NCBI RefSeq assembly: GCF_905147365.1
Contig: NC_056423.1
Coordinates: 2,460,501 to 2,524,500, forward strand
From: Aricia agestis
Lineage: Eukaryota > Arthropoda > Insecta > Lepidoptera > Lycaenidae
Direction: 5' to 3'
DNA: 64,000 nucleotides
Part shown: positions 63,862 to 64,000 of the stretch, in pieces
Layout: each line of letters begins with the position of its first letter
Numbering within the stretch: position 1 is the first letter of the stretch
Notes under the pieces: generated by a model
Database searches by the model: none
What the model saw: only the letters and a program-made list of their open reading frames with translations
Told to the model about the DNA's origin: nothing
Translations under genes and position numbers: made by a program

Positions 63862-64000
63862 CTTTAATATAATCTATAAAGCTTCGCTTCGGACAGTTAT
63901 TATAGTGGACAGGGTTATTGGAAACTTCCTTGAAGGAGTTAGAAATTACAAATTAAACTAATTGCATTGGTGGTCTTTAACAAATCCAGCCATTTTGTTA

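Noticed and set aside
1..64000. CRISPR arrays, bacterial operons, plasmid or phage genes
   Set aside because: No regularly spaced repeats, ribosome-binding sites or dense ORFs; the repeat content is that of an insect nuclear genome.

Overview
The window looks like a stretch of lepidopteran (butterfly or moth) nuclear DNA. It is AT-rich, and most of the repeats I recognise are of types I associate with Lepidoptera: tRNA-headed SINEs, small Helitrons running from TCCATACTAAT to a hairpin and CTAG, and repeats ending in CACTTGGCCGATTTTT. I cannot name the species. Only one host protein gene is supported with confidence: a complete Pin1/dodo peptidyl-prolyl isomerase at 61677-62144 (+), with a likely non-coding first exon and TATA-type promoter just upstream. 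A second host signal is an orphan promoter-like block at about 52411-52690. It carries two canonical E2F sites, three CCAAT boxes, a DRE motif and a minus-strand splice donor, but no coding exon is visible downstream of it.

Much of the recognisable sequence is transposable elements, often nested. From 1 to 8.2 kb there are foldback MITEs, a P-like MITE, Helitrons and a satellite-like array. At 8.2-9.7 kb lies a full-length Tc1-type element with a dead DD34E transposase. From 10 to 19 kb there are Helitrons, SINEs, a 0.5 kb inverted repeat and a 9-bp minisatellite. At 19.5-21.1 kb is the 5' end of an autonomous-type Helitron with a broken repeat-bearing ORF. At 21.8-22.5 kb is a miniature two-LTR element on the minus strand, and at 22.6-24.8 kb a TIR element whose coding content I do not recognise.

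The largest insertion is an intact CR1-group LINE at 25765-31619 with both ORFs open. It sits inside a SINE, which itself sits inside a MITE; both the LINE and the SINE have clear target-site duplications. The LINE's ORF1 ends on a TTTAAAT heptamer directly before its stop codon, exactly where the ORF2 frame opens in -1. This suggests ORF2 is reached by programmed -1 frameshifting.

From 31.9 to 61 kb the sequence is a mosaic of SINEs (three families here called A, B and C), dispersed family D repeats, hAT-, P-, PIF- and TA-type MITEs, a decayed RTE-type LINE fragment, a perfect 78-bp-arm palindrome nested in a hAT MITE, and an inverted duplication around a (TA)43 tract. The last 4 kb hold Pin1 and three MITEs. 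Family letters are labels for this window only. No rRNA, functional tRNA, CRISPR array, or bacterial-type operon was seen.
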